Positions 26,322 through 36,418 of a DNA stretch of 64,000 nt are shown piece by piece. Both the position numbers and the translations under genes were made by a program. The DNA comes from Gilliamella sp. wkB171 (lineage in GTDB: Bacteria > Pseudomonadota > Gammaproteobacteria > Enterobacterales > Orbaceae). Within the stretch, counting starts at the first letter, position 1. Each line of letters starts with the position of its first letter. The notes below the pieces were generated by a model. The model did not search any database. It was not told the origin of the DNA and saw only the letters and a program-made list of their open reading frames with translations. The stretch covers positions 124,001 through 188,000 of the forward strand of contig NZ_LYST01000055.1 of NCBI RefSeq assembly GCF_001693755.1, read 5' to 3'.

Positions 26322-27704
26322 ATGAATAATAATAGCCCTCAATTATCTAATAACCAATTAAATATTGATAAATCACTATTACCGAAAACACCACAACAGC
26401 GTACGGTCAATCCATTGGCATATGCTTTTATGTGGATTGGTGATGGTGTGAATCTTGGCAATATGACCTTAGGCGCCAGTTTAGTTGTTGCCGGTATTGC
26501 TACTATGAATATTGTGCAAACTTTTATGGCGGCTTTGATAGCTATTTTAATTATTACCAGTATTTTTGTACTTAATGATCGCTTAGGTTACCGGACCGGT
26601 ATTCCTTATGTGGTGCAACTTAGGATGTCATTTGGTATAAAAGGTTCGATAATCTCTTCGCTGCTCCGTGGTATTCCTGGTATTGTTTGGTATGGTTTTC
26701 AAAGTTGGATTGGTGGCACGGCACTCAATGAAATTATCAAAATTCTATCCAATGAGAGTTTTGATAATGTCTTTATCTGTTTTGTAGTTTTACAATTTAT
26801 ACAAATTGCGTTATCACTGTATGGCTTTCATGCAATTAAATGGGTTGAGATATTAATATCATTAGTTATTCTATCCGCACTTGTCTATGCCTTTATTTTG
26901 TTACTTCGCAATCATCAAACTGTCATTATTGAAAAATGGATTAATACTGAAGGAACTTGGGGATTACCATTTTTTGGTTTTATTATGATGTTTTTAGGTA
27001 ATTATGCTGCAATATTTTTGAGTGCAGCGGATTATTCACGCGAACTCAAATCAGGTATTAGTAACGGTAAACGCGGACTGTTATATTTTGTACCTATCAC
27101 CATTGCCTATGGATTTGTTATCACAATTGGTGCAATGTTAGCTTCGGTTACAGGGAATAGTAATCCTGTTAAAGCATTTGCTATTGTTGTGGATAATTCG
27201 TATATCACTGTTGCGGTATCGTCATTTATTGTACTTGGGGCGATTGCGGTTAACATGGTGGCAAATATTATTCCACCGGCATATGTGATTAGTTTATTAA
27301 CTAAAGTCAAATATAAATCAGCGGTAACGATTACGGGGTTACTCGCCATTGCTTCTTTTCCTTGGATTTTAGTTCAAGACTCATCAGCCAAAGGCTTAGG
27401 TCTGTTTATTTTGATCTATTCTGCGTTTTTAGGACCAATTGTGGCAATTTTACTTGTAGAGTATTATCTATTAAGGCGCCAACAAGTCGATATTAATGAA
27501 CTCTATAATAAAAATGGTCAATTTGCAGGTTTTAATAAAGCTGCTATTTTAGCAATGCTTATTGGCTCGGCTGCGGCGTTTTGTGAAGTAAGTTTATCGT
27601 GGCTAATTGGCTTTTTTGTTGGTGGATTAAGTTATATTCTATTAACAAAATATGCCTTTAAACAATCACCGTTTAGAAAAGGTACTATTTTTGAAAAAAA
27701 GTAA
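26322..27704 (+). CDS. ybbW: NCS1-family allantoin permease
   Basis: 460 aa with about 12 membrane helices, like E. coli YbbW/AllW. Family signatures are NPLAYAFMWIGDGVNLGNM near the N-terminus, the substrate-site helix SSLLRGIPGIVWYGFQSWIG, and a middle helix with NYAAIFLSAADYSRE. It would import allantoin across the inner membrane for AllB. Uracil or hydantoin permeases of the same family are alternatives, but the allB neighbour decides. An AAAGGAATAGG ribosome site precedes the ATG, and a strong terminator follows. Confidence 0.9.
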   Translation: MNNNSPQLSNNQLNIDKSLLPKTPQQRTVNPLAYAFMWIGDGVNLGNMTLGASLVVAGIATMNIVQTFMAALIAILIITSIFVLNDRLGYRTGIPYVVQLRMSFGIKGSIISSLLRGIPGIVWYGFQSWIGGTALNEIIKILSNESFDNVFICFVVLQFIQIALSLYGFHAIKWVEILISLVILSALVYAFILLLRNHQTVIIEKWINTEGTWGLPFFGFIMMFLGNYAAIFLSAADYSRELKSGISNGKRGLLYFVPITIAYGFVITIGAMLASVTGNSNPVKAFAIVVDNSYITVAVSSFIVLGAIAVNMVANIIPPAYVISLLTKVKYKSAVTITGLLAIASFPWILVQDSSAKGLGLFILIYSAFLGPIVAILLVEYYLLRRQQVDINELYNKNGQFAGFNKAAILAMLIGSAAAFCEVSLSWLIGFFVGGLSYILLTKYAFKQSPFRKGTIFEKK

Positions 27705-27721
27705 ATTAAGTGAAATTGAAT

Positions 27722-27753
27722 GATGATCATTACTGATAATGATCATCTTTATT
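27722..27753. terminator. Intrinsic terminator of the allB-ybbW operon
   Basis: GATGATCATTA (27722-27732) and TAATGATCATC (27737-27747) form an 11-bp stem with a CTGA loop, followed by TTTATT. It separates the allantoin genes from the convergent flhA. Confidence 0.8.
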
Positions 27754-27821
27754 AACTCAGTTATTCGTTAGCGACTTGAGCGAGTCATACTAATTTTAAT
27801 GCTTATTTGTGTTATGTTCCA

Positions 27822-29909
27822 TTAGCTATTGCCAATTTGGCATGTCACCTTAATTTCTCGATTATCAGTAATTTCAAGATTAGATAATACCGCCAATTGT
27901 GGAAAATTAGGTCGCAAAAACTGTGATAGCATCAGCCTTAGTGAATGGTTAACTAATAATACTGGTGGTGCACCGATTGCTTCTTGTTGGTGAAGTGCTT
28001 GTTTAAGTTGTTCAATGATCTGCTCAGCAAGCCCTGGTTCAACATGGCTAGTATTTTGCATGGCTTGCAGTAATAAACGTTCTAAGTTGATATCTAAGCC
28101 AATCACCTCGATTGGATTGTTACCTGCAAACCATTGTTGTGTGATGACTCTACCTAAAGCAATCCTGACTATACTCAATAATTGATAAACATCATTTTGA
28201 TTTGGCGCGTTTTCACAAATAGTTTCAATAATAGTGCGCATATCACGAATCGAAACTTTTTCCGCTATTAAATTTTGTAGTATTTTATGAAAGGTTGTTA
28301 ACGTTACAACCTCAGGAATAAAATCTTCAACTAACTTAGGTACCTCTTGTTTCAGACGGTCAAGTAGTTCTTGTGTCTCTAATCTACCTAATAATTCGCT
28401 CGCAAATTGTTGTAGTAAGTGGTTAAAATGTGTGGCAATCATGGTACTGGTATCGACAACGGTATAACCTAATATTTGTGCATTTTCTTTATTGCTTTCA
28501 TCTATCCATATTGCTGGTAAACCAAAAGCCGGCTCGGTTGTTGCAATACCATCAATGGTTTCTACCACTTTACCTGGATTGATTGCCAACCATTTATTAT
28601 TCATAATTTCACCTTGCCCAATTTCGCCACCTTTTATAAATAATTTGTATTGGTAAGGGGCTAAGGACAAATTGTCACGAATATGTACTTGAGGCGGTAA
28701 AAATCCAAAAGTTTGTGCAAATTTTTTACGTAAACTGCGTATTCGACCAAGTAATTCGCCATTTTGTGCTTGATCAACCATTGGAATCAGTCCATATCCG
28801 ACTTCCATCGCTAAAGTATCTTCAATATTGACATCCGACCAAGACGCTTCAATATTACTTGGTGTAGTGGCATCGACATTGACTTTTTTGGTTTGTTGTT
28901 TAACCTCATTTTTTTTATATTTAGCTAACCACCAAGCAATAGCCAATAATAGACCGGTAAACAATAAAAACACTAAATTTGGCATACCAGGAATCAAACC
29001 AAGTAGCCCTATCACAGCCGCTGTTAAAATTAATACTTGTGGATTTTTAAATAACTGGTTGAGCATCTGCTCACTAATATTTTCTTGCGAGCTAACTCTA
29101 GTTACAATCACGCCTGCGGCGGTTGAAATAATCAGTGAGGGAATTTGAGCGACTAAACCATCACCAATGGTTAGTAAGACATAAGTTTTACTGGCATCAG
29201 CAAGTGTCATGTCATGTTGCATAATACCTACCATTAAACCACCAATAATGGTAATGGCCATGATTAATAAGCCGGCAATGGCATCACCACGGACAAATTT
29301 ACTGGCACCATCCATCGAACCATAAAAATCGGCTTCTTGCGTGACTTCGGCTCGGCGCGCTTTGGCTTCGTCTTCACCAATTAATCCAGCATTAAGATCA
29401 GCATCAATTGCCATTTGTTTACCGGGCATACCGTCTAGTGCAAAACGTGCACCCACTTCGGCTATACGCCCAGCCCCTTTAGTGATAACCATAAAGTTAA
29501 TAATCACCAAAATAATAAACACCACAATACCGATAGCAAAATTGCCACCAACCAAGAAATGGCCAAAGGCCTCAATAACTCGCCCTGCGGCGGCACTGCC
29601 TGTATGACCTTTTAATAATACAACGCGAGTTGACGCAACATTCAACGATAATCGCAATAAGGTGGCAAAAAGTAAAACAGTTGGAAAGGCGGCAAAATCA
29701 AGTACTCGTTTAGTAAATAACGCAACAATTAAAATAATAATCGACAAAGCAATGTTAAAGGTAAAAAACAGATCTAATACAAATGCCGGTAAGGGTAATA
29801 CCATCATCGATAGTATTAATAAAATCAGTAATGGACCGGCTAATATTTGATAATGACCAGTTTTTAATGCATTTATTGATAATATATTGAGTAATTTAGA
29901 TTTAATCAT
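27822..29909 (-). CDS. flhA: Flagellar export gate protein FlhA
   Basis: 695 aa (E. coli 692). The N-terminal half has eight membrane helices; the FHIPEP-family block around AEVGARFALDGMPGKQMAID is complete. The large cytosolic C-domain begins after about residue 330 and holds the chaperone/ATPase-docking region. FlhA uses the proton motive force to drive export of flagellar substrates. It follows flhB by 17 nt; flhE is absent downstream. It ends this side of the flagellar locus next to the allantoin operon. Confidence 0.97.
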   Translation of the reverse strand: MIKSKLLNILSINALKTGHYQILAGPLLILLILSMMVLPLPAFVLDLFFTFNIALSIIILIVALFTKRVLDFAAFPTVLLFATLLRLSLNVASTRVVLLKGHTGSAAAGRVIEAFGHFLVGGNFAIGIVVFIILVIINFMVITKGAGRIAEVGARFALDGMPGKQMAIDADLNAGLIGEDEAKARRAEVTQEADFYGSMDGASKFVRGDAIAGLLIMAITIIGGLMVGIMQHDMTLADASKTYVLLTIGDGLVAQIPSLIISTAAGVIVTRVSSQENISEQMLNQLFKNPQVLILTAAVIGLLGLIPGMPNLVFLLFTGLLLAIAWWLAKYKKNEVKQQTKKVNVDATTPSNIEASWSDVNIEDTLAMEVGYGLIPMVDQAQNGELLGRIRSLRKKFAQTFGFLPPQVHIRDNLSLAPYQYKLFIKGGEIGQGEIMNNKWLAINPGKVVETIDGIATTEPAFGLPAIWIDESNKENAQILGYTVVDTSTMIATHFNHLLQQFASELLGRLETQELLDRLKQEVPKLVEDFIPEVVTLTTFHKILQNLIAEKVSIRDMRTIIETICENAPNQNDVYQLLSIVRIALGRVITQQWFAGNNPIEVIGLDINLERLLLQAMQNTSHVEPGLAEQIIEQLKQALHQQEAIGAPPVLLVNHSLRLMLSQFLRPNFPQLAVLSNLEITDNREIKVTCQIGNS

Positions 29910-29926
29910 AAAAATAGTGATTGCCT

Positions 29927-31057
29927 TTATTTATTTTCAGATAAAAAATCGGGTATAGGTAAGTTATTGGGTTTTGCTGGCTTGTTGCCGCCATGTTTAC
30001 GCCAATGTTTTAATTGATACACCCAAGCTAAAATTTGCGCTACAGCGGTATAAAGTTCAGTCGGAATAGTTTGACCAATTTCACCGTGACGATATAACGC
30101 GCGAGCAAGTGGTGGTGCTTCTAATTGTGGAATATCATGTTCACTGGCGATTTCTTTAATCCGTAAAGCCGTGTTATCGGTGCCTTTGGCGAGTAATTTA
30201 GGGGCTGCCATGGTTTTTTCATCATATTGTAAAGCCACAGCATAATGGGTTGGATTGGTGATAATAACATTTGCTTTACTCACATCGTTCATCATTCGGC
30301 GCCTTGCCATCGCTTGTTGCACTTGACGAATGCGCCCTTTGATTTGCGGATTGCCCTCTTGCTCTTTAAACTCATCTTTAATTTCTTGTTTCGACATGCG
30401 CAATTTTTTTAAATTGCTCCATATTTGATAAAAAATATCAAACCCCACCATTGGAATTAAAGATATAACGGCAAATAACCCACAAATCATAATTAATTGT
30501 GCGGCTTTTGCTAACGCATTGCTCAAATACATGTTGGGCAATGCGAGTATAGTAGAAAATTGGTGTAATAAAAAAAGTGCGCATGCAGCAGAAATTAACA
30601 CTACTTTAAGGATAGATTTGAGTAATTCAGAAAAAATTTTCGTACTAAATAATCGACCGAATCCGGCAATTGGATTGAGTTTTTTAAAATTAGGTTTAAT
30701 TGATTGCAAACTAAATAGTAAACCACCAATACAAAGCGGCGCTAGGATAGCTACAATCACTAAACCTAAAAAAATCGGCAAAATAGACCAAAAACCGGCT
30801 GTGAATAAATTAACCAAATTAAAAATGATTAGTTTATCATCCAAAACATGATTAGACACTTTCATTGCTGTTTTGATAATAACGATTAAATTGCCAACTA
30901 AATTGGCACCGATCATCGCAAATAGCGTAATACCTACCAGTAATATGATTAACGAAGTTAGTTCACGCGATCGCGGAATCTGACCCTTTTCTTTAGCTTT
31001 TTTGATTTTACTATCTGTGGGTTGTTCGCTTTTATCTAAATCACTGTCGTCAGCCAT
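29927..31057 (-). CDS. flhB: Flagellar export switch protein FlhB
   Basis: 376 aa (E. coli 382). Four membrane helices lie between about 33 and 210. The self-cleaving NPTH motif is at residues 268-271 (IITNPTHYAVAL). Cleavage there lets the cytosolic domain switch the export apparatus from rod/hook to filament substrates together with FliK. It is the first gene of a flhBA unit, and the ATG is followed by the usual charged N-terminus. Confidence 0.97.
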   Translation of the reverse strand: MADDSDLDKSEQPTDSKIKKAKEKGQIPRSRELTSLIILLVGITLFAMIGANLVGNLIVIIKTAMKVSNHVLDDKLIIFNLVNLFTAGFWSILPIFLGLVIVAILAPLCIGGLLFSLQSIKPNFKKLNPIAGFGRLFSTKIFSELLKSILKVVLISAACALFLLHQFSTILALPNMYLSNALAKAAQLIMICGLFAVISLIPMVGFDIFYQIWSNLKKLRMSKQEIKDEFKEQEGNPQIKGRIRQVQQAMARRRMMNDVSKANVIITNPTHYAVALQYDEKTMAAPKLLAKGTDNTALRIKEIASEHDIPQLEAPPLARALYRHGEIGQTIPTELYTAVAQILAWVYQLKHWRKHGGNKPAKPNNLPIPDFLSENK

Positions 31058-31189
31058 ATTGAGCTTAAATAAAATTTAGGGGATAAGAATAGTGACAGTA
31101 TGAACTCAACTCGAAAAAGTTATTGGCTAGAAAAGACCCTAAATTACGGGGTATTTATCGCGTTTACTAACACATAATACCTTTTATCA

Positions 31190-31624
31190 CTAAACTTTGG
31201 CGCGTTTTGATGAAATAATTTCGGTCTGTTGATAACCGTGATTAGTATAAACAACCGGATTATTAATGCTTTTTAGATAATCAATTGACTGTTGTGTTAA
31301 GTTCATACGTTTTTGAATAATCATGCCATTTTCGCGATTAATCAGCGCTAATTGTTGTGTAGTATTAACAATAAATTGCCATTTATCAGCAAGTTTCGCT
31401 TTTTCACTATAAGGTGATTGGATATTATGCTGTTTGCTAAATTTTATGCGCTTTTCATCGAGTAATTTTAACTCAATGAGTAGTTGATTTTTTTGGTTAA
31501 TAACTTCATTGAGTTGATTGATAGCACTATTTTCAATCAATATTTGCTGTTCATTGTTAAGAACGTCGGATAATGTTTGCAACATAATGATGACGTTATC
31601 TAAAATGTTGTCTAATTCTAACAT
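31190..31624 (-). CDS. flgN: FlgK/FlgL export chaperone FlgN
   Basis: 144 aa, mostly helical. The central DKWQFIVNTTQQLALINRENG matches the FlgN pattern, and the C-terminal LKSINNPVVYTNHGYQ resembles the E. coli end. FlgN keeps the hook-filament junction proteins FlgK and FlgL unfolded for export. It lies 23 nt downstream of flgM, the conserved flgMN pair, under the sigma28 promoter at 31996-32022. Confidence 0.9.
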   Translation of the reverse strand: MLELDNILDNVIIMLQTLSDVLNNEQQILIENSAINQLNEVINQKNQLLIELKLLDEKRIKFSKQHNIQSPYSEKAKLADKWQFIVNTTQQLALINRENGMIIQKRMNLTQQSIDYLKSINNPVVYTNHGYQQTEIISSKRAKV

Positions 31625-31647
31625 TTTTATTTCCCTTCAGTTTTGAA

Positions 31648-31947
31648 TTAGCTTTTAATATCTTCAATAGTTTGTTGAATCAACGCATCTGCAATTTTAC
31701 TTGGATTAATCACTAAACTACCGTTGCTAATTGCCTGCTTTATTGTCTTTATTTTTTCGATATCAATATCGTTCTCACTGCACTGCAATTGCGCCATAAC
31801 ATGTTGACTTAATCTTAAGTCAGCACAGGTAGTTGAATGATGTTTTTCTGGTACAGATGCCTTTGGATTTTTTTGTTGTTCATTGATTACCTCACGGCTG
31901 AGTAGTCCCGATATTGTTGTCACCAATTTAGTTGCATCTATACTCAT
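31648..31947 (-). CDS. flgM: Anti-sigma28 factor FlgM
   Basis: 99 aa. The C-terminal half, IDIEKIKTIKQAISNGSLVI followed by NPSKIADALIQ, is the sigma28-binding segment of FlgM. The N-terminus is flexible as needed for export through the finished hook-basal body. It holds FliA inactive until the hook is done. The gene is preceded by a sigma28 promoter in the flgA-flgM spacer, so FliA raises its own inhibitor. Confidence 0.95.
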   Translation of the reverse strand: MSIDATKLVTTISGLLSREVINEQQKNPKASVPEKHHSTTCADLRLSQHVMAQLQCSENDIDIEKIKTIKQAISNGSLVINPSKIADALIQQTIEDIKS

Positions 31948-31995
31948 GTCATACCTTTAATTGAAGTTCAAATTTAAATGATTTGTTTAATGTTA

Positions 31996-32022
31996 TTATC
32001 GGCAAAAATTTGAAAATCATTA
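31996..32022 (-). promoter_or_regulatory. Sigma28 promoter of flgMN
   Basis: On the minus strand TAATGATT (-35, 32022-32015), exactly 11 bp, then GCCGATAA (-10, 32003-31996), a perfect -10 and 6 of 8 in the -35. It lies 49 bp upstream of the flgM ATG. Confidence 0.8.
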
Positions 32023-32029
32023 ATTTTAT

Positions 32030-32689
32030 TTATTGATTAATTGTTATACCTTGCTCACTGACAATACCTTCAACAATCGTGCCAGTATTGAGTTTAACGT
32101 GAATATAATCACCTTGAGCGCCATTAGCCAACGTTTTACCTTTAGTTGCCACTAAGTAACCATCTCCATTGATGATCACTTTAACCTGTTGTCCGGCCTT
32201 AACCTGCCAGTGTCTTTTAAGCATTGAAGTTTTTATGGGTTCTTGTGGATCGATATGCCGTATTGCAATATGGTTAATAATTTGGCTTTTATCTAAAATG
32301 ATTGTGGCTGGGAGTTTGTCTAATTGACCAGATTGCTCTGTTATGTGCTGTTCTGTAATTTTTGTATCGGCATTTATTGCTTGATTGGCAACAATATAAC
32401 TGCCAACCACATCCACATATAGTTGGATATATTTGGTTTGATTTTTACATTTTGCACTCAGGGTAAGGTTGCCCCATAGTTTGTTTTTACTCAGTAATTT
32501 TAATGTTGGTTTACGACAGTTTAAATCAGGTTGAGCGGCTAGATAGCGAATCCCAATATGATCGATTTTTTTATCTTGCAATTGTTCCGAAATAAAATGA
32601 TGGATCTGATTATCAAGTACATCAGCAAACGATGTTTTCCAGCCTAATAGTATAAAAATGCAAAATATCAATCTAATAAAAAATGTCAT
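32030..32689 (-). CDS. flgA: P-ring assembly chaperone FlgA
   Basis: 219 aa, the same length as E. coli FlgA. A Sec signal peptide (FIRLIFCIFILLGWKTSFA) sends it to the periplasm, where it helps FlgI form the P ring. The SAF-like domain appears as YIVANQAINADTKITEQHI, and the C-terminal VKAGQQVKVIINGDGYLVAT is conserved. It is divergent from flgB across 155 bp and is followed by flgMN. Confidence 0.95.
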   Translation of the reverse strand: MTFFIRLIFCIFILLGWKTSFADVLDNQIHHFISEQLQDKKIDHIGIRYLAAQPDLNCRKPTLKLLSKNKLWGNLTLSAKCKNQTKYIQLYVDVVGSYIVANQAINADTKITEQHITEQSGQLDKLPATIILDKSQIINHIAIRHIDPQEPIKTSMLKRHWQVKAGQQVKVIINGDGYLVATKGKTLANGAQGDYIHVKLNTGTIVEGIVSEQGITINQ

Positions 32690-32844
32690 AGTTACTTGTT
32701 TTTAAAATTATTTATGGCCAAATTTTACTGTATGTGTAAATGGTTTGAATGTTGAAATAAGGACAATTTTTGGTGTTATTTGTACGATGATTTTTTTTTG
32801 ATTCACTTAAAATTCAAAACATCAATAAAGGTGAGATGATTTTT

Positions 32845-33255
32845 ATGCTGAATAAATTAGATACATTTGTGAATTTTCATCAACAAGCATTAAATATACG
32901 TGAAACACGTCAACAGATTTTAGCTGCAAATATTGCTAACAGTGATACGCCGCATTATCAGGCTAGAGATATTGATTTTAATGCTGAATTAAACAAAGCA
33001 CTGAATAATCAAAATAATATTAATGGCGTAAAACTGCAAGTGACTAACAAAAATCATATTGCAATTCAATCACCTATAACAACGAATACCAATCTTCTTT
33101 ATCGTATTGCTTATCAAGCTTCGGCTGATGGGAATACTGTTGAAATGGATCAAGAGCGCACGGAATTTATCGACAACACGATTCATTATCAAAGCAATTT
33201 AACCTTTTTGGGTGAACAATTTAAGAATGTAATGTCAGTATTACAGCAAGGATAA
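32845..33255 (+). CDS. flgB: Proximal rod protein FlgB
   Basis: 136 aa. [20 protein letters not shown] and YQARDIDF are the rod-protein N-terminal signature. I start at the ATG at 32845 (MLNKLDTF), which aligns with E. coli MLDKLD and has AAGGTGAG about 10 nt ahead. The in-frame ATG at 32836 is too close to that site. It is the first gene of flgBCDEFGHIJ. Confidence 0.96.
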   Translation: MLNKLDTFVNFHQQALNIRETRQQILAANIANSDTPHYQARDIDFNAELNKALNNQNNINGVKLQVTNKNHIAIQSPITTNTNLLYRIAYQASADGNTVEMDQERTEFIDNTIHYQSNLTFLGEQFKNVMSVLQQG

Positions 33256-33263
33256 CAACAGAT

Positions 33264-33668
33264 ATGAGTTTCTCTATTTTTTCAATTTCAGCTTCAGCCT
33301 TAATGGCGCAAACGCAGCGGATGAATGTCAGTGCCAGTAACCTTGCTAATGCTGACAGTGTGACAAGTACTTCAGGTCAAGCTTATCGTGCTAAACAGGT
33401 GGTGTTTAGTGTTGATCATCAGGGCTATCAAAATCACATTGCTGGTGTAAAAGTTACCCAAGTTATTGATGATCCTACTCCGATGAATTTAGTTTACGAA
33501 CCTCATCATCCACTGGCTGATGAGCAAGGTTACATTCAAAAACCTAATGTCGATATTGTCGGTGAAATGGTTAATACGATTTCGGCTTCACGCAGTTATC
33601 AAGCAAATGTAGAAGTCATAAATACGGTAAAAAGTTTAATGTTAAAAACACTGACCTTAGGACAATAG
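33264..33668 (+). CDS. flgC: Proximal rod protein FlgC
   Basis: 134 aa, same as E. coli. N-terminal [16 protein letters not shown] and C-terminal [20 protein letters not shown] are the paired helices that build the rod. It starts 8 nt after flgB. Confidence 0.97.
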   Translation: MSFSIFSISASALMAQTQRMNVSASNLANADSVTSTSGQAYRAKQVVFSVDHQGYQNHIAGVKVTQVIDDPTPMNLVYEPHHPLADEQGYIQKPNVDIVGEMVNTISASRSYQANVEVINTVKSLMLKTLTLGQ

Positions 33669-33681
33669 TAAGGAGTCATTT

Positions 33682-34401
33682 ATGGGGGTGTCTAACGTAC
33701 CTGTTTCGGAATCATCAACAATAAAAAGCCCACAATCCATGCAAAAAAGTGCAGCGGAAGCAAATTCAAGTAAAGAGTTGCAAGATAACTTCTTAACGCT
33801 GCTTATTGCTCAAATGAAGAATCAAGATCCAACTAATCCAATGGATAACAGCCAATTAACTTCGCAGCTAGCTCAAATTAATACTTTAGCTGGCATTGAA
33901 AGGTTAAACACAACATTAGGGGTAGTATCTGGTCAAATTGACGACAGTCTTTCTGTAAATGCCAGTAACCTGATTGGTAAAGGTGTAATGGTGCCAGGTA
34001 ATAAAATTTTGGTTGCTACCTCAGAACAAGATGAAAGCGGTGGTGAGCGCGAAACCATTACCACACCATTTGGTTTTGAATTAGCACGTGATGCAGATTC
34101 TGTTGTTATCACCATTAAAGATGAAAATGGTAATGTGGTGCGTGAAGTTGATTTAGGTTCGATTTCAGCTGGGGTGAGCTCTTTTACTTGGGATGGTGAA
34201 CTTAATGATGGAACAACTGCACCGGATGGCAGTTATACATTTACAGTTAAGGCGACAAGCGATGGGCAAAGTGTATCGTCAACATCACTATCTTATTCTG
34301 TCGTTTATGGTGTTATAAATAGTCAAGTGAATAATAAAGTCTTACTTGATTTAGGCATACTTGGTTCAATTAGTATTGACGAAGTTCGTCAAATTCTTTA
34401 G
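33682..34401 (+). CDS. flgD: Hook cap protein FlgD
   Basis: 239 aa. The N-terminal FLTLLIAQMKNQDPTNPMDN is the FlgD export/cap signature. An Ig/FlgD-like domain follows (VREVDLGSISAGVSSFTWDG). It caps the growing hook and is displaced by FlgK. Its sequence NSQLTSQLAQINTLAGIERL is typical. It starts 13 nt after flgC, with AAGGAG ahead of the ATG. Confidence 0.96.
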   Translation: MGVSNVPVSESSTIKSPQSMQKSAAEANSSKELQDNFLTLLIAQMKNQDPTNPMDNSQLTSQLAQINTLAGIERLNTTLGVVSGQIDDSLSVNASNLIGKGVMVPGNKILVATSEQDESGGERETITTPFGFELARDADSVVITIKDENGNVVREVDLGSISAGVSSFTWDGELNDGTTAPDGSYTFTVKATSDGQSVSSTSLSYSVVYGVINSQVNNKVLLDLGILGSISIDEVRQIL

Positions 34402-34416
34402 GGAGATAAAGTTTAT

Positions 34417-35628
34417 ATGGGATTTTCTCAAGCAATTAGCGGAATGAATGCCGCATCAAAACAGTTAGATGTTATTGGTAATAATATTGCTAACTCTGCA
34501 ACGGTAGGCTTTAAAAGTGCAAGTATTTCATTTGCCGATATTTATGCTGGCTCAAAAGTTGGTATGGGCGTAAAAGTGGCGGCTGTCATGCAAAACTTTA
34601 ATGATGGCACCGCCACTTCAACCAATAATAGTTTAGATGTTGCTATTTCGGGCAATGGTTTTTTTCGCTTAGTGGATAGTAGTGGTCAAGTTTACTATAC
34701 CCGTAATGGTCAATTTCAATTAGATGCTGAGCGTAATATTATTTCTGCTGATGGTTTGCAATTAACAGGTTATCTGGCTACAGGTACACCGCCTAAAGTA
34801 CAACAGGGTAGTGCACCAGGCCCACTTAAAATTTCACAAGAAATGTTAAATGCTTCGGCTACAACCAAAGCATCGTTACAAACCAATTTGAATTCAAACA
34901 GCAAAATACCTGAAAAACAACCTGTCAATGCGCTTGATGCTGATACGTTCAATTATTCCACAACTATTACTACTTATGATTCATTGGGTAATCAACGTAA
35001 TGTTCAGCTTTTTTATGTCAAAACTGCCGACAATCAATGGGACGTGCATTATATTGATGGTAGTGATCCGAGCAGTAATTTACAAAAAATTGGGCAGATG
35101 GAGTTTGATTCATCCGGAAAACTCATTAGCAATCCTGAAATGACGATTAATATTAAAGGGCTTAACGGATCTGCTGATAATACCTTTACTTTATCATTAG
35201 CTAATAGCTCACAACAAAATATGGGTAAAGAATTGGGCAGCATTAAAACGCCTGTGGTTGATGGTTATGCACCGGGTGATTTAGTCGGTTACAGTATTAG
35301 TGATGATGGTTCGATTTATGGTATCTATTCTAATCAACAAACGATGTTGCTTGGCCAAATTGCGATGGCTGATTTTGCCAATGTCAATGGATTGGAATCA
35401 GCCGGTAACAATAACTGGCGCTCAACCATTAATTCTGGTGCTGAAGTGCTGGGTATTGCAAATTCGGGGACTTTAGGTGCATTAACCAGTGGCGCAGTTG
35501 AGTCATCAAATGTTGATATGAGCCAAGAATTGGTCAATATGATTGTTGCTCAACGTAACTACCAATCTAATTCACAAACAATTAAGACTCAAGATCAGAT
35601 CTTAAATACACTAGTGAATCTTCGTTAA
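34417..35628 (+). CDS. flgE: Hook protein FlgE
   Basis: 403 aa (E. coli 402). N-terminal ASKQLDVIGNNIANSATVGF and C-terminal SSNVDMSQELVNMIVAQRNY are the D0 helices. The central part forms D1 and D2. It polymerises into the universal joint under the FlgD cap to a length set by FliK. GGGAGAT precedes the ATG. Confidence 0.97.
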   Translation: MGFSQAISGMNAASKQLDVIGNNIANSATVGFKSASISFADIYAGSKVGMGVKVAAVMQNFNDGTATSTNNSLDVAISGNGFFRLVDSSGQVYYTRNGQFQLDAERNIISADGLQLTGYLATGTPPKVQQGSAPGPLKISQEMLNASATTKASLQTNLNSNSKIPEKQPVNALDADTFNYSTTITTYDSLGNQRNVQLFYVKTADNQWDVHYIDGSDPSSNLQKIGQMEFDSSGKLISNPEMTINIKGLNGSADNTFTLSLANSSQQNMGKELGSIKTPVVDGYAPGDLVGYSISDDGSIYGIYSNQQTMLLGQIAMADFANVNGLESAGNNNWRSTINSGAEVLGIANSGTLGALTSGAVESSNVDMSQELVNMIVAQRNYQSNSQTIKTQDQILNTLVNLR

Positions 35629-35642
35629 TATAAAGGTTATTT

Positions 35643-36398
35643 ATGGATCGCGTTATTTATACTGCTATGTCAGCAGCGAGTCAGACACTGCATCAGCAGT
35701 CTATTACCGCCAATAATCTTGCTAATGTATCGACAGTAGGATTTCGAGCACAGCTAACAGCCATGAAAGCTGTGCCTATCATTGGCAATGATAGGCCAAC
35801 AAGGACTATGGTTACCGCGACAACACCAACCTTTGATTCGCAAATGGGGACATTTAATTATACCGGACGTGATTTAGATGTTGCATTGGCAAAAGATCAT
35901 TGGTTGGCCGTGCAACTACCCGATGGTAGTGAAGCGTACACGCGTAATGGCGCTATCGAGATTGATGAAAATGGCACGCTTAAAGTACAAGGTTATCCAT
36001 TACTTGGTGATAATGATGTATTAACTGTGCCCCAAGGTTCACAAGTTACTATTAGTTCTGATGGAACCTTATCAGCTTTGGGGGCTGGTGATAAGCCAAC
36101 GACAATTGCACAAGTGGGTAAAATAAAAAAAGTACAACTTGAACGTAATGAAATTGTACGGGGTGATAATGGCTTGTTCCAATTAACACAAGCAACACGC
36201 GATACCCGAGGCGCAGTTATGCAAGATAACCCTAATACCAAATTAATGTCAGGTGTTTTAGAGGGCAGTAATGTTAATCCAGTTACTGCTATGGTTAATT
36301 TAATTAGCCACTCGCGTCAGTTTGAAATGCAGATGAAAGAGATTATGACGGCTGACGAAAATGCACAAAAAGCCAATCAAATTTTATCATTAACTTAA
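35643..36398 (+). CDS. flgF: Proximal rod protein FlgF
   Basis: 251 aa, same as E. coli. [20 protein letters not shown] at the N-terminus and [20 protein letters not shown] near the C-terminus are the rod helices. It lies 14 nt after flgE and 20 nt before flgG, all in one operon. Confidence 0.97.
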   Translation: MDRVIYTAMSAASQTLHQQSITANNLANVSTVGFRAQLTAMKAVPIIGNDRPTRTMVTATTPTFDSQMGTFNYTGRDLDVALAKDHWLAVQLPDGSEAYTRNGAIEIDENGTLKVQGYPLLGDNDVLTVPQGSQVTISSDGTLSALGAGDKPTTIAQVGKIKKVQLERNEIVRGDNGLFQLTQATRDTRGAVMQDNPNTKLMSGVLEGSNVNPVTAMVNLISHSRQFEMQMKEIMTADENAQKANQILSLT

Positions 36399-36418
36399 AT
36401 GGAATAGGAAAAACAACC

